From assembly GCA_045118975.1 (NCBI GenBank), contig JBGVCT010000003.1:230441-294440 (forward strand): 64,000 bases of DNA, in the 5' to 3' direction. Under the pieces are notes generated by a model that saw only the letters and a list, made by a program, of their open reading frames with translations, did not search any database and had not been told where the DNA came from. Position 1 is the stretch's first letter. The number at the start of each line of letters is the position of its first letter. The DNA is from RGIG6178 sp045118975 (lineage in GTDB: Bacteria; Bacillota_I; Bacilli_A; RFN20; DUOF01). This document shows positions 62,641-64,000 of the stretch, piece after piece. The position numbers and the translations under genes are program-made.

Positions 62641-63009
62641 ATGCAAAAATATTATCCTGGAGCAGTTGTTAAAGGAACAGTAGTAGCTATCAAACCATAT
62701 GGAGCATTTATTTCACTTGAAGATAATGTTAATGGACTACTTCATATATCAGAAATTACAGACTCATTTGTAAGTGATGTGAATAAATATGTGAAGATTG
62801 GTCAAAGTATAGAACTTAAGGTATTAGATATTGATGATGAAACAAGCCATGTTAAATTAAGTTTAAAAGCAGTAAAGAGAAATAAAACAAGAAAAAGGTA
62901 TAATCTTTCAGAAGAACACTTCAATGCGTATAATGAGTTTAGAATTCTTAAAGAACAACTTCCTAGATTTATAAAAGAAGCTACAGAGAGAATAGAAAAT
63001 ACTCTATAA
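62641..63009 (+). CDS. S1-domain RNA-binding protein (YugI/CvfD-like general stress protein)
   Basis: 122 residues. The S1 domain spans about 5-75 (GAVVKGTVVAIKPYGAFISL, GLLHISEIT, DDETSHVKLSLKAV), followed by a basic and helical tail. It matches the small S1 proteins of Bacilli (YugI, GSP13, CvfD) that bind ribosomes or mRNA. I choose ATG 62641, spaced from GGAAGGTGA, over GTG 62632. Its neighbours are the tRNA and rRNA genes. Confidence 0.82.
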   Translation: MQKYYPGAVVKGTVVAIKPYGAFISLEDNVNGLLHISEITDSFVSDVNKYVKIGQSIELKVLDIDDETSHVKLSLKAVKRNKTRKRYNLSEEHFNAYNEFRILKEQLPRFIKEATERIENTL

Positions 63010-63098
63010 ATAAGGGTATTACTATAAGGTATATATTTATATATAATAAGGGCAACTCAAAAAAATAAAAAAAAATTAAAAACTTTATAAAAAAATTG

Positions 63099-63127
63099 TT
63101 GACTAGTGAAAATAGAGGTGTTATATT
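63099..63127 (+). promoter_or_regulatory. Promoter of the tRNA cluster
   Basis: TTGACT, 17 bases, then TATATT, preceded by an A-rich tract (63050-63096) that could act as an UP element. Confidence 0.7.
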
Positions 63128-63170
63128 ATTAGGGCATCAATGAATAAGGTGCATATATAAATATAGGTAT

Positions 63171-63246
63171 GGATGCTTAGCTCAGTTGGTAGAGCATCGC
63201 CCTTACAAGGCGAGGGTCGTGGGTTCGAGTCCCTCAGCATCCACCA
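63171..63246 (+). tRNA. tRNA-Val (UAC)
   Basis: 76 bases including encoded CCA. Acceptor GGATGCT with AGCATCC; anticodon loop CTTACAA gives UAC. Confidence 0.97.
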
Positions 63247-63277
63247 TTTTTTATGAAAAAAAAGTAGTTACTTTGAT

Positions 63278-63362
63278 GGAAGAGTAGCGAAGTGGCCAAA
63301 CGCGGTTGACTGTAAATCAATTCCCAACGGGTTCGGCGGTTCAAATCCGTCCTCTTCCACCA
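63278..63362 (+). tRNA. tRNA-Tyr (GUA)
   Basis: Acceptor GGAAGAG with CTCTTCC, a long variable arm as expected for Tyr, anticodon loop CTGTAAA gives GUA, CCA encoded. Confidence 0.96.
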
Positions 63363-63368
63363 CTTAAT

Positions 63369-63444
63369 TGGGGTATAGCCAAGCGGTAAGGCATCAGACT
63401 TTGACTCTGACATTCCCGTGGTTCGAATCCACGTACCCCAACCA
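63369..63444 (+). tRNA. tRNA-Gln (UUG)
   Basis: Acceptor TGGGGTA with TACCCCA, anticodon loop CTTTGAC gives UUG, CCA encoded. Confidence 0.96.
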
Positions 63445-63461
63445 TTTTGAAAAATGAATAT

Positions 63462-63537
63462 GATCCGTTAGCTCAGTCGGTAGAGCACGTGACTTTTAAT
63501 CACGGGGTCGCAAGTTCAAATCTTGTACGGATCACCA
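63462..63537 (+). tRNA. tRNA-Lys (UUU)
   Basis: Acceptor GATCCGT with ACGGATC, anticodon loop CTTTTAA gives UUU, CCA encoded. Confidence 0.97.
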
Positions 63538-63544
63538 TTTAAGT

Positions 63545-63633
63545 GCCCGGATGGCGGAACAGGTAGACGCACAGGACTTAAAATCCTGAGGGAAGAGATT
63601 CCCGTGTCAGTTCGATTCTGATTCCGGGCACCA
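63545..63633 (+). tRNA. tRNA-Leu (UAA)
   Basis: Long variable arm, acceptor GCCCGGA with TCCGGGC, anticodon loop CTTAAAA gives UAA, CCA encoded. Confidence 0.96.
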
Positions 63634-63701
63634 TTTTTATGCCTAAAACACTTAAAAATAAAAATTTTTAAAAAAAATAATAAAAAAAATAAAAAAAGTG
63701 C

Positions 63702-63731
63702 TTGACTGGTTATTTTAAATGTTATTAATAT
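63702..63731 (+). promoter_or_regulatory. rRNA operon promoter
   Basis: TTGACT, an 18-base spacer and TAATAT, downstream of a long A-rich stretch (about 63655-63697) typical of an UP element. The transcribed leader to 16S is about 120 bases. Confidence 0.65.
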
Positions 63732-63861
63732 TTTTGAGCGTGTCCGAAAAACGGCCGCAAGATACGATTTTTGAAAACTAAATAGAAACGAAAAACGTCA
63801 GAACAATAAGTTTAAATACTGAGAAAACAATAATAGCTAAGAATAGCTATGGACAAACAAA

Positions 63862-64000
63862 ATATAAGAGAGTTTGATCCTGGCTCAGGATTAACGCTGG
63901 CGGCATGCCTAATACATGCAAGTTGAATGCCTGTAGCAATACAGAAACATGGCGAACGGGTGAGTAATACATAAGTAACCTGCCCTGATGAGGGGGATAA
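63862..64000 (+). rRNA. rrs: 16S ribosomal RNA, 5' part, truncated by the window end
   Basis: The universal AGAGTTTGATCCTGGCTCAG begins at 63869, so the mature 5' end should be near 63862. The 139 bases visible include the GGCGAACGGGTGAGTAA segment. The rest of the operon lies outside the window. The variation in the first variable region should allow a taxonomic placement from a longer read. Confidence 0.98.

Overview
The window is a low-GC, gene-dense bacterial chromosome segment of the Bacilli type. Gene order matches Bacillus over long stretches: rpoE-fba-murA and rpmE-prfA-prmC, dnaD-nth, gpsB-rnpB, pgsA-recA-rny-ymdB-spoVS, miaB-ricA-cotE, and ecfA1-ecfA2-ecfT-truA. TGA acts as a stop in several genes (prfA, ecfA1, coaE) and RF1 is present, so the code is standard (table 11), not the Mycoplasma code. 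MurA, a class A PBP and GpsB imply peptidoglycan. The AT richness and the many Ig-like surface proteins suggest an uncultured, anaerobic, possibly gut-associated Bacilli lineage near the RF39/Erysipelotrichia/Mollicutes boundary. This placement is inference.

Layout. 1-3.9 kb: end of a giant surface protein, followed by a parS-like palindrome. 4-5.8 kb: rubrerythrin and an SPFH/zinc-ribbon protein on the minus strand. 5.8-9.4 kb: YDG-type surface protein, a degenerate ABC ATPase and a nucleoside kinase. 9.4-10.6 kb: dnaD-nth. 10.8-14.6 kb: a second giant surface protein with a cytoplasmic domain. 14.6-15.9 kb: a roughly 600-nt structured RNA followed by an OapA-like membrane protein, read as an OLE RNA/OapA module. 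16-25 kb: rpoE-fba-murA-coaE-rpmE-prfA-prmC with inserted unknowns. 25-28 kb: transglutaminase-like protein and a split HipA-type (HipS/HipT-like) pair. 28-32 kb: asnS and a string of membrane genes ending in a Cap15-like 2TM-beta protein. 32-33 kb: gpsB and RNase P RNA. 33-35.4 kb: a third surface protein. 35.4-47 kb: pgsA to cotE block with an inserted ABC exporter. 47-53.6 kb: surface protein, PBP, HtrA lipoprotein, DUF2804. 53.6-58 kb: ECF module, truA, methyltransferase. 58-61 kb: T-box-controlled valS. 61-63 kb: CBS, hypothetical, NifU-like and S1 proteins. 63.1-64 kb: five tRNA genes (Val, Tyr, Gln, Lys, Leu) and the start of a 16S rRNA gene.

Five proteins share one architecture: Ig/MBG/DUF5011-type repeats or an unrecognised ectodomain, one C-terminal membrane helix and a short charged tail, with no LPXTG motif. 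They are exported (directly visible signal peptides in four) and stay membrane-anchored. CotE, SpoVS and RicA suggest sporulation ancestry or capacity. The most unusual content is the OLE/OapA module, the HipS/HipT-like pair without a HipB, the Cap15-like effector without a CD-NTase, and a surface receptor with a conserved cytoplasmic domain. I saw no transposase, prophage or CRISPR array.
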